NCBI RefSeq assembly: GCF_026230105.1
Contig: NC_079480.1
Span: forward strand, 8,846,488 to 8,910,487
Reading direction: 5' to 3'
From: Diorhabda sublineata
Lineage: Eukaryota; Arthropoda; Insecta; Coleoptera; Chrysomelidae
Length of the DNA stretch: 64,000 nucleotides
Each line of letters starts with the position of its first letter. The first letter of the stretch is position 1. A model generated the notes under the pieces. The model saw only the letters and a list, made by a program, of their open reading frames with translations. It ran no database searches and had not been told where the DNA came from. This document shows, one piece after another, positions 32,451-44,732 of the stretch. Position numbers and translations under genes: made by a program.

Positions 32451-33820
32451 ATAAGGGATAATGTTATTCAAAATAACTATTCATTCTGATATTGCCACCA
32501 ATGGAAATTTTTAACGTTCAAGTTTTTAAAAGGATCGTGAATAATATTATTTCGAATCAATTTGAATATACATGTTAATTAGTTGAAAATACGGCGTTGA
32601 AAATATTGATAATTGTAGTAAACTTTATAGACAACATTCTTATTGTTAACGTAGATAAATAGTAATGCACTAAAACTGTAAATTTTATAATTACTATTTT
32701 ATAATACCAAATTAAATAGCACCGAGATTAGTGCCGAGTTATTGCAGGATTAAATACTGTTTTCATAAAACCGTTATATCATCTTTCTCGTCGGCTACTG
32801 GTTTGAATTTGTATTGTGGCGTATTTATAGACAACAAGAAAAGAAAAACAATAGAAATAAAAGCGACAAGCTTGAGAGCGGACGCTGCCGATGCGCTAGT
32901 GCTGCCATCGGCCATCAGCGACGGCAAATAAGGACCACCTGTTAGCTTACAACACCTGCGAGCCAGGTGATTCGACAGACCAAAAAGAACGAGAGACAAA
33001 ATGTATGAGGTAAGTAATAGACTCCTTATGGAAGGGAAGGTGGTGAAAAAAGTCGCTGTGGCAACGTGCCTACATACAGAGTGTTTCAAAAGAACCTCGA
33101 ATTACTTATAAAAGAAAACGATATAATTTTTAAAGTTATCATGTGACATAAACGTCAAAATAATAGGCATTTTTGATGAGACAGAATTTATCATCAGCAA
33201 CAATCTTAAAAAGTTCTATTTCTCTCTAGAAGTCAGTCTCAACTGTTATAATATTGCTATAATCTTATTCTTTGGGAAGTTTGTCCCAAACAAGCAGCGA
33301 CCACACTTTTAGCATTCAAAGCATTAACAACTGATCGTATACGTAAAATTTGCAAGAAACCTTAAGTTTATTTACATTTCATGTGATTTTCTTTTCCAGT
33401 TCGTTTATATCAATAATCAGGGTTTTATTAATTCCAGGAAATTGCAAAAATTTGTCAAAAATGACTTCTTTATAGTCTTAGTAGATATGTTTGAAATTTT
33501 TTGTGAACTCAACGTAAACCTTTTCGCTCTTCTTTTGACACTCATCGTTGCCACTTCTAATACGTACTTAAAGAATGGAGCTAGAAACCAGTGGAAGTAG
33601 TATGAGTACCTAAAAATTCGTACGATAATAGAGAATTATCGACTTAATTTATGACATATCTGACAGGTACGCACGCGCACAAGTCGCCATAATAAAAGTG
33701 CTTCTAATAAAATTATTTCTATATTTTAATAAAGAAAGGCATTAGTTTCAAAATCAGCTTTGTGGTTCTTTTTTTAATCAATGGTTAGTTGCCTATATGA
33801 CTCATGTGTCTTTAGAAATG
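32451..33820. other. Spacer with a GC-rich patch (32865-33010)
   Basis: Mostly AT-rich. Positions 32865-33010 stand out as GC- and CpG-rich and end in 'acaaaATGTATGAG|GTAAGT', listed separately as a candidate first exon. The minus-strand frame at 32763-33089 (108 codons) is probably the shadow of this composition. No known repeat was seen at 33090-33820, up to the satellite. Confidence 0.4.
33001..33009 (+). CDS. Candidate first coding exon (speculative)
   Basis: ATG TAT GAG is preceded by CAAA, a good insect start context, and followed by a perfect donor (GAG|GTAAGT, GT at 33010-33011) at the end of a GC-rich patch that could be 5' leader. Joining to the acceptor at 39251-39252 gives a 26-codon frame, MYERTSRSFRHLKEDKHPSC and so on to a stop at 39324. 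The intron would hold the whole satellite array. No homologue was recognised. Confidence 0.15.
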
Positions 33821-36800
33821 AAGATAAAAGAATATCGGTTTTAATACACAACCAAATTCCCGGTGTTTGCTGTATGGTTTAGTTTTTTCGACATTTTTTA
33901 TTTGTATACAATGTCCAAATCCAAGAGATTTCGCTATGAGGACGATATTATGTCTAGTAACCTTATAGTTAACCTTCCTAACTTAAAATTGAAGATAAAA
34001 GAATATCGGTTTTAATACACAACCAAATGCCCGGTGTTTGCTGTATGGTTTAGCTTTTTCGACATTTTTTATTTGTATACAATGTCCAAATCCAAGAGAT
34101 TTCGCTTTGAGGACGATATTATGTCTAGTAACCTTATAGTTAACCTTCCTAACTTAAAATTGAAGATAAAAGAATATCGGTTTTAATACACAACCAAATG
34201 CCCGGTGTTTGCTGTATGGTTTAGTTTTTTCGACATTTTTTATTTGTATACAATGTCCAAATCCAAGAGATTTCGCTATGAGGACGATATTATGTCTAAT
34301 AACCCTATAGTTAACCTTTCTAGCTTAAAATTGAAGATAAAAGAATATCGGTTTTAATACACAACCAAATTCCCGGTGTTTGCTGTATGGTTTAGTTTTT
34401 TCGACATTTTTTATTTGTATACAATGTCCAAATCCAAGAGATTTCGCTATGAGGACGATATTATGTCTAATAACCTTATAGTTAACCTTCCTAACTTAAA
34501 ATTGAAGATAAAAGAATATCGGTTTTAACACACAACCAAATTCCCGGTGTTTGCTGTATGGTTTAGTTTTTTCGACATTTTTTATTTGTATACAATGTCC
34601 AAATCCAAGAGATTTCGCTATGAGGACGATATTATGTCTAATAACCTTATAGTTAACCTTCCTAACTTAAAATTGAAGATAAAAGAATATCGGTTTTAAC
34701 ACACAACCAAATTCCCGGTGTTTGCTGTATGGTTTAGTTTTTTCGACATTTTTTATTTGTATACGATGTCCAAATCCGAGAGATTTCGCTACGAGGACGA
34801 TATTATGTCTAGTAACCTTATAGTTAACCTTCCTAACTTAAAATTGAAGATAAAAGAATATCGGTTTTAATACACAACCAAATGCCCGGTGTTTGCTGTA
34901 TGGTTTAGCTTTTTCGACATTTTTTATTTGTATACAATATCCAAATCCAAGAGATTTCGCTATGAGGACGATATTATGTCTAATAACCCTATAGTTAACC
35001 TTTCTAGCTTAAAATTGAAGATAAAAGAATATCGGTTTTAATACACAACCAAATTCCCGGTGTTTGCTGTATGGTTTAGTTTTTTCGACATTTTTTATTT
35101 GTATACAATGTCCAAATCCAAGAGATTTCGCTATGAGGACGATATTATGTCCAATAACCTTATAGTTAACCTTCCTAACTTAAAATTGAAGATAAAAGAA
35201 TATCGGTTTTAACACACAACCAAATTCCCGGTGTTTGCTGTATGGTTTAGTTTTTTCGACATTTTTTATTTGTATACAATGTCCAAATTCAAGAGATTTC
35301 GCTATGAGGACGATATTATGTCTAATAACCTTATAGTTAACCTTCCTAACTTAAAATTGAAGATAAAAGAATATCGGTTTTAATACACAACCAAATGCCC
35401 GGTGTTTGCTGTATGGTTTAGCTTTTTCGACATTTTTTATTTGTATACAATGTCCAAATCCAAGAGATTTCGCTTTGAGGACGATATTATGTCTAGTAAC
35501 CTTATAGTTAACCTTCCTAACTTAAAATTGAAGATAAAAGAATATCGGTTTTAATACACAACCAAATGCCCGGTGTTTGCTGTATGGTTTAGTTTTTTCG
35601 ACATTTTTTATTTGTATACAATGTCCAAATCCAAGAGATTTCGCTATGAGGACGATATTATGTCTAATAACCCTATAGTTAACCTTTCTAGCTTAAAATT
35701 GAAGATAAAAGAATATCGGTTTTAATACACAACCAAATTCCCGGTGTTTGCTGTATGGTTTAGTTTTTTCGACATTTTTTATTTGTATACAATGTCCAAA
35801 TCCAAGAGATTTCGCTATGAGGACGATATTATGTCTAATAACCTTATAGTTAACCTTCCTAACTTAAAATTGAAGATAAAAGAATATCGGTTTTAACACA
35901 CAACCAAATTCCCGGTGTTTGCTGTATGGTTTAGTTTTTTCGACATTTTTTATTTGTATACAATGTCCAAATTCAAGAGATTTCGCTATGAGGACGATAT
36001 TATGTCTAATAACCTTATAGTTAACCTTCCTAACTTAAAATTGAAGATAAAAGAATATCGGTTTTAATACACAACCAAATGCCCGGTGTTTGCTGTATGG
36101 TTTAGCTTTTTCGACATTTTTTATTTGTATACAATGTCCAAATCCAAGAGATTTCGCTTTGAGGACGATATTATGTCTAGTAACCTTATAGTTAACCTTC
36201 CTAACTTAAAATTGAAGATAAAAGAATATCGGTTTTAATACACAACCAAATGCCCGGTGTTTGCTGTATGGTTTAGCTTTTTCGACATTTTTTATTTGTA
36301 TACAATGTCCAAATCCAAGAGATTTCGCTTTGAGGACGATATTATGTCTAGTAACCTTATAGTTAACCTTCCTAACTTAAAATTGAAGATAAAAGAATAT
36401 CGGTTTTAATACACAACCAAATGCCCGGTGTTTGCTGTATGGTTTAGCTTTTTCGACATTTTTTATTTGTATACAATGTCCAAATCCAAGAGATTTCGCT
36501 TTGAGGACGATATTATGTCTAGTAACCTTATAGTTAACCTTCCTAACTTAAAATTGAAGATAAAAGAATATCGGTTTTAATACACAACCAAATGCCCGGT
36601 GTTTGCTGTATGGTTTAGCTTTTTCGACATTTTTTATTTGTATACAATGTCCAAATCCAAGAGATTTCGCTTTGAGGACGATATTATGTCTAGTAACCTT
36701 ATAGTTAACCTTCCTAACTTAAAATTGAAGATAAAAGAATATCGGTTTTAATACACAACCAAATGCCCGGTGTTTGCTGTATGGTTTAGCTTTTTCGACA

Positions 36801-38608
36801 TTTTTTATTTGTATACAATGTCCAAATCCAAGAGATTTCGCTATGAGGACGATATTATGTCTAATAACCTTATAGTTAACCTTCCTAACTTAAAATTGAA
36901 GATAAAAGAATATCGGTTTTAACACACAACCAAATTCCCGGTGTTTGCTGTATGGTTTAGTTTTTTCGACATTTTTTATTTGTATACAATGTCCAAATCC
37001 AAGAGATTTCGCTATGAGGACGATATTATGTCCAATAACCTTATAGTTAACCTTCCTAACTTAAAATTGAAGATAAAAGAATATCGGTTTTAACACACAA
37101 CCAAATTCCCGGTGTTTGCTGTATGGTTTAGTTTTTTCGACATTTTTTATTTGTATACAATGTCCAAATCCAAGAGATTTCGCTATGAGGACGATATTAT
37201 GTCCAATAACCTTATAGTTAACCTTCCTAACTTAAAATTGAAGATAAAAGAATATCGGTTTTAACACACAACCAAATTCCCGGTGTTTGCTGTATGGTTT
37301 AGTTTTTTCGACATTTTTTATTTGTATACAATGTCCAAATTCAAGAGATTTCGCTATGAGGACGATATTATGTCTAATAACCTTATAGTTAACCTTCCTA
37401 ACTTAAAATTGAAGATAAAAGAATATCGGTTTTAATACACAACCAAATGCCCGGTTTTTGCTGTATGGTTTAGCTTTTTCGACATTTTTTATTTGTATAC
37501 AATGTCCAAATCCAAGAGATTTCGCTTTGAGGACGATATTATGTCTAGTAACCTTATAGTTAACCTTCCTAACTTAAAATTGAAGATAAAAGAATATCGG
37601 TTTTAATACACAACCAAATGCCCGGTGTTTGCTGTATGGTTTAGCTTTTTCGACATTTTTTATTTGTATACAATGTCCAAATCCAAGAGATTTCGCTATG
37701 AGGACGATATTATGTCTAATAACCCTATAGTTAACCTTTCTAGCTTAAAATTGAAGATAAAAGAATATCGGTTTTAATACACAACCAAATTCCCGGTGTT
37801 TGCTGTATGGTTTAGTTTTTTCGACATTTTTTATTTGTATACAATGTCCAAATTCAAGAGATTTCGCTATGAGGACGATATTATGTCTAATAACCTTATA
37901 GTTAACCTTCCTAACTTAAAATTGAAGATAAAAGAATATCGGTTTTAATACACAACCAAATGCCCGGTGTTTGCTGTATGGTTTAGCTTTTTCGACATTT
38001 TTTATTTGTATACAATGTCCAAATCCAAGAGATTTCGCTTTGAGGACGATATTATGTCTAGTAACCTTATAGTTAACCTTCCTAACTTAAAATTGAAGAT
38101 AAAAGAATATCGGTTTTAATACACAACCAAATGCCCGGTGTTTGCTGTATGGTTTAGCTTTTTCGACATTTTTTATTTGTATACAATGTCCAAATCCAAG
38201 AGATTTCGCTATGAGGACGATATTATGTCTAATAACCCTATAGTTAACCTTTCTAGCTTAAAATTGAAGATAAAAGAATATCGGTTTTAATACACAACCA
38301 AATTCCCGGTGTTTGCTGTATGGTTTAGTTTTTTCGACATTTTTTATTTGTATACAATGTCCAAATCCAAGAGATTTCGCTATGAGGACGATATTATGTC
38401 TAATAACCTTATAGTTAACCTTCCTAACTTAAAATTGAAGATAAAAGAATATCGGTTTTAACACACAACCAAATTCCCGGTGTTTGCTGTATGGTTTAGT
38501 TTTTTCGACATTTTTTATTTGTATACGATGTCCAAATCCGAGAGATTTCGCTACGAGGACGATATTGTATCCAATAACTTTATAGTTAACCTTCCTAACC
38601 CTACCCTT
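33821..38608 (+). repeat. 171-bp satellite array, 28 monomers, with tetrameric higher-order structure
   Basis: The phrase 'aagataaaagaatatcgg' recurs every 171 bases from 33821 to 38438, giving 28 monomers with no insertion or deletion that shifts the period. Monomers differ at a few diagnostic sites: taatac/taacac, aaatTccc/aaatGccc, tagTtttt/tagCtttt, cgctAtg/cgctTtg, tctAG/tctAA/tccAA, accTtat/accCtat and ttcctaac/ttctagc. They fall into four types repeating as a-b-c-d (monomers 2-5, 10-13, 25-28), with a run of type a at 14-17 and of type d at 19-21. Although 171 is a multiple of 3, no long open frame crosses the array, so every frame is interrupted once per unit. The first and last monomers grade into unique DNA. 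Confidence 0.98.
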
Positions 38609-41600
38609 TATAAATAAAGATGAAATTTCAGTTTAGAAATATCAGCTATGTGACGAATGCGACAATGTTCTGATAATTCTTTTTTTTTAAAGGCGCTTTG
38701 ACGAATAGTGTGTAACAAGCGAAATGTGCTAACGAATTGTAAACACAGTAAACGATTGTTTTTTTAGGAGACCGGCCCCAATAGTAAAAACTTAAATATA
38801 TATTACTAAAATTTTTGTTCTTATAGTCATACTAAATAAAATAATTGTTTTTTTTTGTCAAGAAGATTGAAAATAGTTCTGCAATAAAGTATTATTATTT
38901 GGGTGATGGCACCAGACGAAATCTGAATAAAGATGTAAGAATTTAAACAAAATATGAGTTGTAAATGTGAATACAAGTTTGCGAGCGAGGAAGATGTAGA
39001 AAGTAAAGATAAGACGAACTAAGGAAATAGGAAATAGCTACTTAATTGATTTGAAGCCATGAAGTGTTTGAAATAGTCGTATAAATTCTTGTAATGGCTG
39101 ATAGCTTTTTACTACAGAATTAAATGAATATCTGTATCCTATAAATAAATAAAATAATATTTTTCTTCTATATAATAACTAATTGTTTATATTTCTGTCA
39201 CTAATTTTTATTTGTTATTGATATACTAAATGGACCACCGTGTATATTTCAGAGGACCAGCCGCTCCTTTCGTCACCTGAAGGAAGACAAACATCCTTCT
39301 TGTTCGAACCGTAACGGCATGTGAGCGGCGGTGCCGGTGTCAAATTAAAACTAATAGGTCTGTTTTCTGTTTACATCAAACAAGTGGTGCCAATTGCGGC
39401 GGCAGTAAATGGAGTTGTTCTAATAGAGAATATTGTCAAAACTCAATGGCCCTATATAAAATTTTATTAGATTTTGTACAATAACAAACAATTTAATGAA
39501 ATATGGAAGTGGAACATTAAAAATTATAATGGTTTACTATTATGAGATGAGATAATAAATATAGGGTTTATATATTTTGAAAACAAAATTTCTAACTTAT
39601 TATTACAAATAAACGATTATTTTTTTGTAGAACAATATTCAATACATATTGAATTATTATATAATTGCGATAACTTGACATGCGAAAAAAATTTTAAGCA
39701 TACGAGGGTTTGGGACTGGGGTTTACTACTACCATTGATACAGTGCACAATTTACTGTTATTAAGGGTACTCTGTGCAGGTAAATTTTAAAAGACGTCTG
39801 AATAGGTTTTGGTTTCCTATTATTTCGAATATTCGCCATTGTTGCCGGCTCTTGTCTATCACTAATAATATTTAGCAAAAAATGTATTAGAACAACATTA
39901 ATGACATAAAGACCATTGAAATTATTACATTTAGTTTTGAGAATAATCAAACAAATATTTTTTATTTTAAAACGAATATAAAATAAAAGTATACGGATAT
40001 CACTTCCCAAAGATCAACCTTCATGTTGAAAAAAGGGTTTAAAATGGTTTTTTCACAATGACGGTTAAAATATGAGTCTCACAATAAAACTTTCTTTTAT
40101 TGTTAAAGGTACTTTAAGCCTCAAAGACATAAAAATTCGAGAATAATAAAAAAAAAGCAATTCGAAATAATTTTCATTAGAAGCTTTTTTCAGTTCACAC
40201 ATTATCAATTATGTAATCTACAATTGTATATTTCAATGTGAAGGTCGCGATAAAGTATAAGAAACTTGACTATTCCACCGGATTCCCACTACGTTAATTT
40301 AGTATCCCAGCTATTAGAATTGAAATCGAACAGTATCAAAACAAATGCGGGGAGGTATATTTTGAAAGCTGTTCGGAATATTTGGAAATGGAATAGTTAC
40401 AGTTGCTATAAAGAACGTACCAATAACTTATATTTTCCGAAGACAATATCAATCGACATCATTAAGTTATAAGTGAAGAAGAAACAAAGAGGCTGCGGAG
40501 TGACTATAACCTTCTTAGGTGAGATAAACACCTCAATGTACGTGGAAATAGTGTAACTAATTGTGAGAATACGACTATAGATAAAGTGGGAACCACGACA
40601 CCCACTATCAAGCTTTCATTAAGACATGAAGGAGATTTACATAGAACTTTGTTACAAAGCAAGCGACGTTCTGAGGATTGTCCAAACTTGGAGAGCTTCC
40701 TTAATCTAGAGCTACAAACAGATTATCTGAGCAATTAGATCCGAGAAGGCCTCTCCATTCTCCGTAATCAGTGATTCTATGACAACAATTCTTTATTAAC
40801 ATTCAGAAAAGTAGGAATATTTATTCATCCATGAATATAAACAATTACTGAAAAGTCTTGGAGATAAATGCTTTGAAAGAGAGATTATGTGGCCGTCTAC
40901 TATCCATACCAGCTACTAGAATTCATAAGGACTCTGTAATATTATTGAAATTTCTTGGGAATAAATGATACCCAGCCAAATAAGAAAATTCATTGAACAA
41001 GAAATTTGTAGAAGCGAGGATGTGGCCTTCTTATATATAGTCTATACATTTTCTACTATGGTAGAGGAATCTGGAACTGGAGGGAGAACTCTAAATGGTC
41101 TCGGAGAAAAGAGGATCTGATGGAATAGATAGAATAGATCTTGGAGACACTGTTTTGATCTCAAAAAACTTCTAATAGTCGTTTAATTAAATAAATAAAA
41201 CGATTTTTACCCTATCTAGCAGAAGATATACTGGACAAATAAGTCCACAGTTACTCTATATCTTCAGCATTCGCTATGATTACTCATAATGTGCATATTT
41301 GAAATAATATTCAGTATACTGCCCTATAAACACTTATCTAGTAAAAATTTTGTGCTATGAAAATCTGATGTTTTTCAAAACTATGTATTATAAAATAACG
41401 TCTCTCCTCTATTTTCTCTTCAGTTTTACTTTCAGACAATAACAATTATTCTATAAATAACTGGGTACAATCTACGAATTAACTTTCACCTCAGAAACTA
41501 TAACGATTTAAAACAGCTACGGATTCAGAACTTTTTATTCAAAATTATAATTAATTTATACATGCATTTGTTAAATAAGAGATGTGACAAATAACAAACA

Positions 41601-41641
41601 ACTCTTCGTACTATGTAACCAATAAATTTCGAACGGTTATA
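38609..41641. other. Spacer right of satellite; GC-rich patch at 39250-39420
   Basis: AT-rich apart from a GC-rich patch at 39250-39420 that begins at a good acceptor ('tatatttcAG'). Short frames at 39729-40010 and 40266-40472 were not recognised. No repeat family was identified at 40473-41640. Confidence 0.4.
39253..39324 (+). CDS. Candidate second coding exon (speculative)
   Basis: It starts after TATATTTCAG and is open for 23 codons, RTSRSFRHLKEDKHPSCSNR then NGM and TGA at 39322-39324, in phase with the candidate exon at 33001-33009. The local base composition is far from the surrounding AT-rich DNA, as expected for an exon. It may instead be non-coding. On the minus strand the patch is also partly open. 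Confidence 0.15.
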   Translation, partial: RTSRSFRHLKEDKHPSCSNRNGM

Positions 41642-42188
41642 GTTCCTCCAATATCAATTGCAAAAGACAGCTTATGCGAGGAAAAATCAATACTTCACTA
41701 ATACCAAATTAAGAAATGAAAAATAATGTTTACTTCCCATATAAAAGTCAGTAAACATCGAAAAAACCGTCAGTCTACGTGGACTCACTGTTTACCATCG
41801 TAATCGTAAACATAAATGTATTTCCATTGGCCGATGCCGTGTGTAAACAATTTCTTCGAAATATTCCTGCGAGGAAGTCTGCGATAAGCAATAGCGTGGA
41901 TTGGTGAGATTAATTTAATTCACATTTTATAATTTAATATTCAGTTGTAGCAAGTTGACGAGGTATAACAATGATTTTTTTCTAAGTTCCAAGTAGGACT
42001 GCAATTGAGTTCATCTGTCTAAATAACGATTGCCTTTTAACGAATACTTTCTAGGATAAGATATACATATTTTCAAAAGTATTAATAAAAATAATAAATT
42101 TATAAAATGAAATATCTACGCCTATGGTGGACCAAAAACAAAATTGTCGGCAAGGATTTTTCTAATCGGCAATTGACATTGGAAAAAC
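41642..42188 (+). mobile_element. TA-flanked MITE, family Y copy C
   Basis: A 547-bp copy with TA flanks (41640-41641, 42189-42190) and inverted ends 'gttcctccaatatcaattgc' (left) and 'gtttttccaatgtcaattgc' (right, reverse complement). It has the same orientation and interior as copy A, with blocks such as 'tctacgtggact', 'gacgaggtataacaatgatt' and 'aagttccaagtaggactgc'. It is non-coding. Confidence 0.82.
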
Positions 42189-42499
42189 TATATATTGTCA
42201 GTGAAAGATGTGAAGTCTATGGACATTTTTTGTGTGATGTGGCCCCTTAAATTGTTTTGCATATGTCTTGCTTGCCATATGAATGAAAGTACAGTTTTTA
42301 TAGAAAAGTTTCTATATACAGAATTATGAAGTCGATATTTAGTAAAAAAAATTTAATAATATCTTCTTTCTCAATTTTTACTAAATTTGAGTATAACCAT
42401 ACCAAAAGAACCTTGGAGGAATACAAAACATGATAAAATAAACTATTAATTCTATATGTCAGTGACTGGTAATACAAAGTTCATTTAATATGAAAAATA

Positions 42500-43375
42500 C
42501 GAGGGTGAATCAAATATAAACAAGACTTATTTTTTAAAATATTTATTTTGATTTTAAACGCACAAACAATCATAGTTTATTTTCCTACATAATCTCCTGA
42601 TTTATAAACACATTTTTCCCAGCGTATAGGTAATTTTTTAATTCCTTCCAGGTAAAAAGAGTCAGGTCGTGTTTGTAGCCAATTGCGCACATATGCTTCA
42701 ACCTCATTATCGCTGTGGAATTTTTGCCCTCCCAAAGCTTCCTTGAGAGGACCAAAGACATGGAAGTCGCAGGGAGACAGGTCTGGACTGTATGGAGGGT
42801 GTTCCAGTGTCTCCCAACCGAGTTGCTCCAATTTTTGTACTGTCAGGGCTGCCGTATGGGGGCGAGCACTGTCATGGAGGAGAATCGTCGTCTTTTGCGG
42901 CGATATGCAAGTCTTGCATATCGCAATTGCAATATCCGAAGTTGTTAGACGCCTATCACCTTCAACAAGTTGACGAACACTGTCGATGTTGCCCGCTGTA
43001 ATGCTGGTGCGGGGTCTGCGGTCATGGCTCTCATTTTCAACACGTTCACGGCTCTCCACGAACTGTTTATGCCAAGCAAACACTCTAGCTCGCGACAGCG
43101 TCTTTTCTCCGAACTGTGCAGTCAATCTTCTCAAGATTTCGGCCGGTTTTACACCTTCTGCAGCTAAAAACTTTATAACAATACGTTGCGCAATAGAGGG
43201 AGGTACCTCCTGCTCGGACATCGTAACGATGGACACTGAGCGAGTCTATGATGATGAGTCACGTGCTTCCCCCACTTCTGACAAACCAACCTAACAGCCA
43301 ATAACAGCGGAACGTTCTTCCATCACTATTGCGCGCGCAGGTCCAAAAGTCTCGTTTATATTTGATTCACCCTCG
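42500..43375 (-). pseudogene. Mariner element with open but internally deleted transposase (219 aa)
   Basis: Nearly perfect 27-bp terminal repeats ('cgagggtgaatcaaatataa' at the left; the right differs at one position near the inner end), with TA on both sides (42498-42499, 43376-43377). On the minus strand 43236-42577 is one open frame of 219 codons. It runs from an N-terminal helix-turn-helix region (PAEILRRLTAQFGEKTLSRA) and ENESHDRRPRTSI, jumps after TSDIAIAI to CKTCISPQKTTILLHDSARP, then HPPYSPDLSPCDFHVFGPLK and a normal C-terminus, SGDYVGK. A usual mariner transposase is ~345 residues, so about 125 residues with the first catalytic Asp are missing. The open frame and matching ends imply recent activity of a relative in trans. 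Confidence 0.93.
42900..42924. repeat. Perfect 12-bp palindrome at the mariner deletion junction
   Basis: GCGATATGCAAG, one T, then CTTGCATATCGC. It lies exactly where the N- and C-terminal transposase parts are joined in 42500-43375. Confidence 0.9.
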
Positions 43376-43410
43376 TAGTAAATTGTCGATATTAAAAAAC
43401 TATCGATATT

Positions 43411-43611
43411 TTATCTCATTTTCTTGCACAAATAGACACAATATTTCTTTTGACCATGTGGCAGATCGAACTCGGCCTTTACGGTCAAATGTTCCTGAAA
43501 TATTTTGATCATATCAAAGTCAATATCACGGTATTCTACATGACTATCTTCCTTTGTGAATTGTGGCACAATGTTATTGTAGATTAGTGTAGGTCGGTGA
43601 ATGGGTCCCAA
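43411..43611 (-). other. Unrecognised 66-codon open frame of protein-like character
   Basis: The frame reads MGPIHRPTLIYNNIVPQFTK, EDSHVEYRDIDFDMIKIFQE and HLTVKAEFDLPHGQKKYCVY to a stop. Mixed charge, low simple-sequence content and balanced residues are more gene-like than other short frames here. It may be a fragment of a host gene or transposon. No motif or splice structure supports more. Nothing else is visible at 43612-44690. Confidence 0.2.
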
Positions 43612-44732
43612 TTAATTTTTATAAAAATGTGTAAGATGGAGATTTCATTTGATTTGATTTGATATAGATTCATAATAAGCCGAAAACATAATAGTACTGA
43701 ATAACTTGATATCAAAACATTTGTATTAATTTGATTTTGTTTAATAATAATTGGCATTTATGAGTCTGTTTCGGAAAATATAAACAAGTTTTTACAGCTT
43801 TAAAACGATGTAACAACTCCTTCTATATTTGTCAGTTCTTCTTGTACTCAATGATCCAATTCCTTCCTGTCCCCTGCCAATCTTTTTTATCCCATTTCTC
43901 CCTTATTTGGTTTATCGACCATAATTGATTGATTATACCTGTAGACTTTAACGACATATTAACAATTAAGTTCATTTTCATATTAATAATCGAATGAAAT
44001 GTTCCATAATTGATATAAATCAACTAGAAATAATAATAGAGACTATTTAGTAGTTCACGTAAAATGGAAAAGTTTCATAAAAAGAAAGAACCTTGGAAAC
44101 GAAACAAATAAGTGTGAAAAAGCTTACTCCGCCTCTGGTTTCGAACGTAGTTGTACTGCATAACGGTACTTAAGCTCGAATATGAAAAACTCTTCCTATT
44201 GACTACTATTTTTTTCAATCTAAACAATACAGTATGCCTGAAATAATGAATAGTACTATTAGTGCGGGTTCAAACTACTAACTACTTTAAATGCATAATT
44301 TGTTAGTAGTGTACAGTGTTTGAAAAATAAATTACATATTCAAGAAAATAAAATTTTTTAATTGAACTCAAAATATATCCTCTCTTTAAAATAACATTAA
44401 TAGCGTTAGATCTCCACAAAGCTGTATATGATAAAAAGGGAATTTATCATACAACACTCAAATTAATACTAAAGAATATGATATCTTAGTCCCAATACAC
44501 ACGGAGCAATTGAAAAAAAACTAAACTCAAAAGTGACTGAAGTCACAAACTGGTTACCAAGTGATTAGTGACATGTCTCACATTAGACTCAATTGTGACC
44601 AAAACCTTCCTTACTTAAAGTAAACAATTGTTCATTTTGGTTTATAACAACTTGAGATAATTAAAATTTTCAACAATTTTGAGCTTTCCGAACTTTTTTT
44701 TTAAATAATTGTATTAGAATAGAATTATTTCC

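Noticed and set aside
33821..38608. CRISPR-like or coding tandem array
   Set aside because: There are no unique spacers (the whole 171-bp unit repeats), the genome is eukaryotic, and every frame contains stops.
33821..38608. CENP-B box or hammerhead core in the satellite monomer
   Set aside because: The nearest matches (around 'ttcccggtg' and 'tttcgctatgagg') lack required positions; no CTGATGA...GAAA order was found on either strand.
42683..43294. Several plus-strand frames opposite the mariner transposase
   Set aside because: They are antisense shadows of the 219-codon transposase frame.
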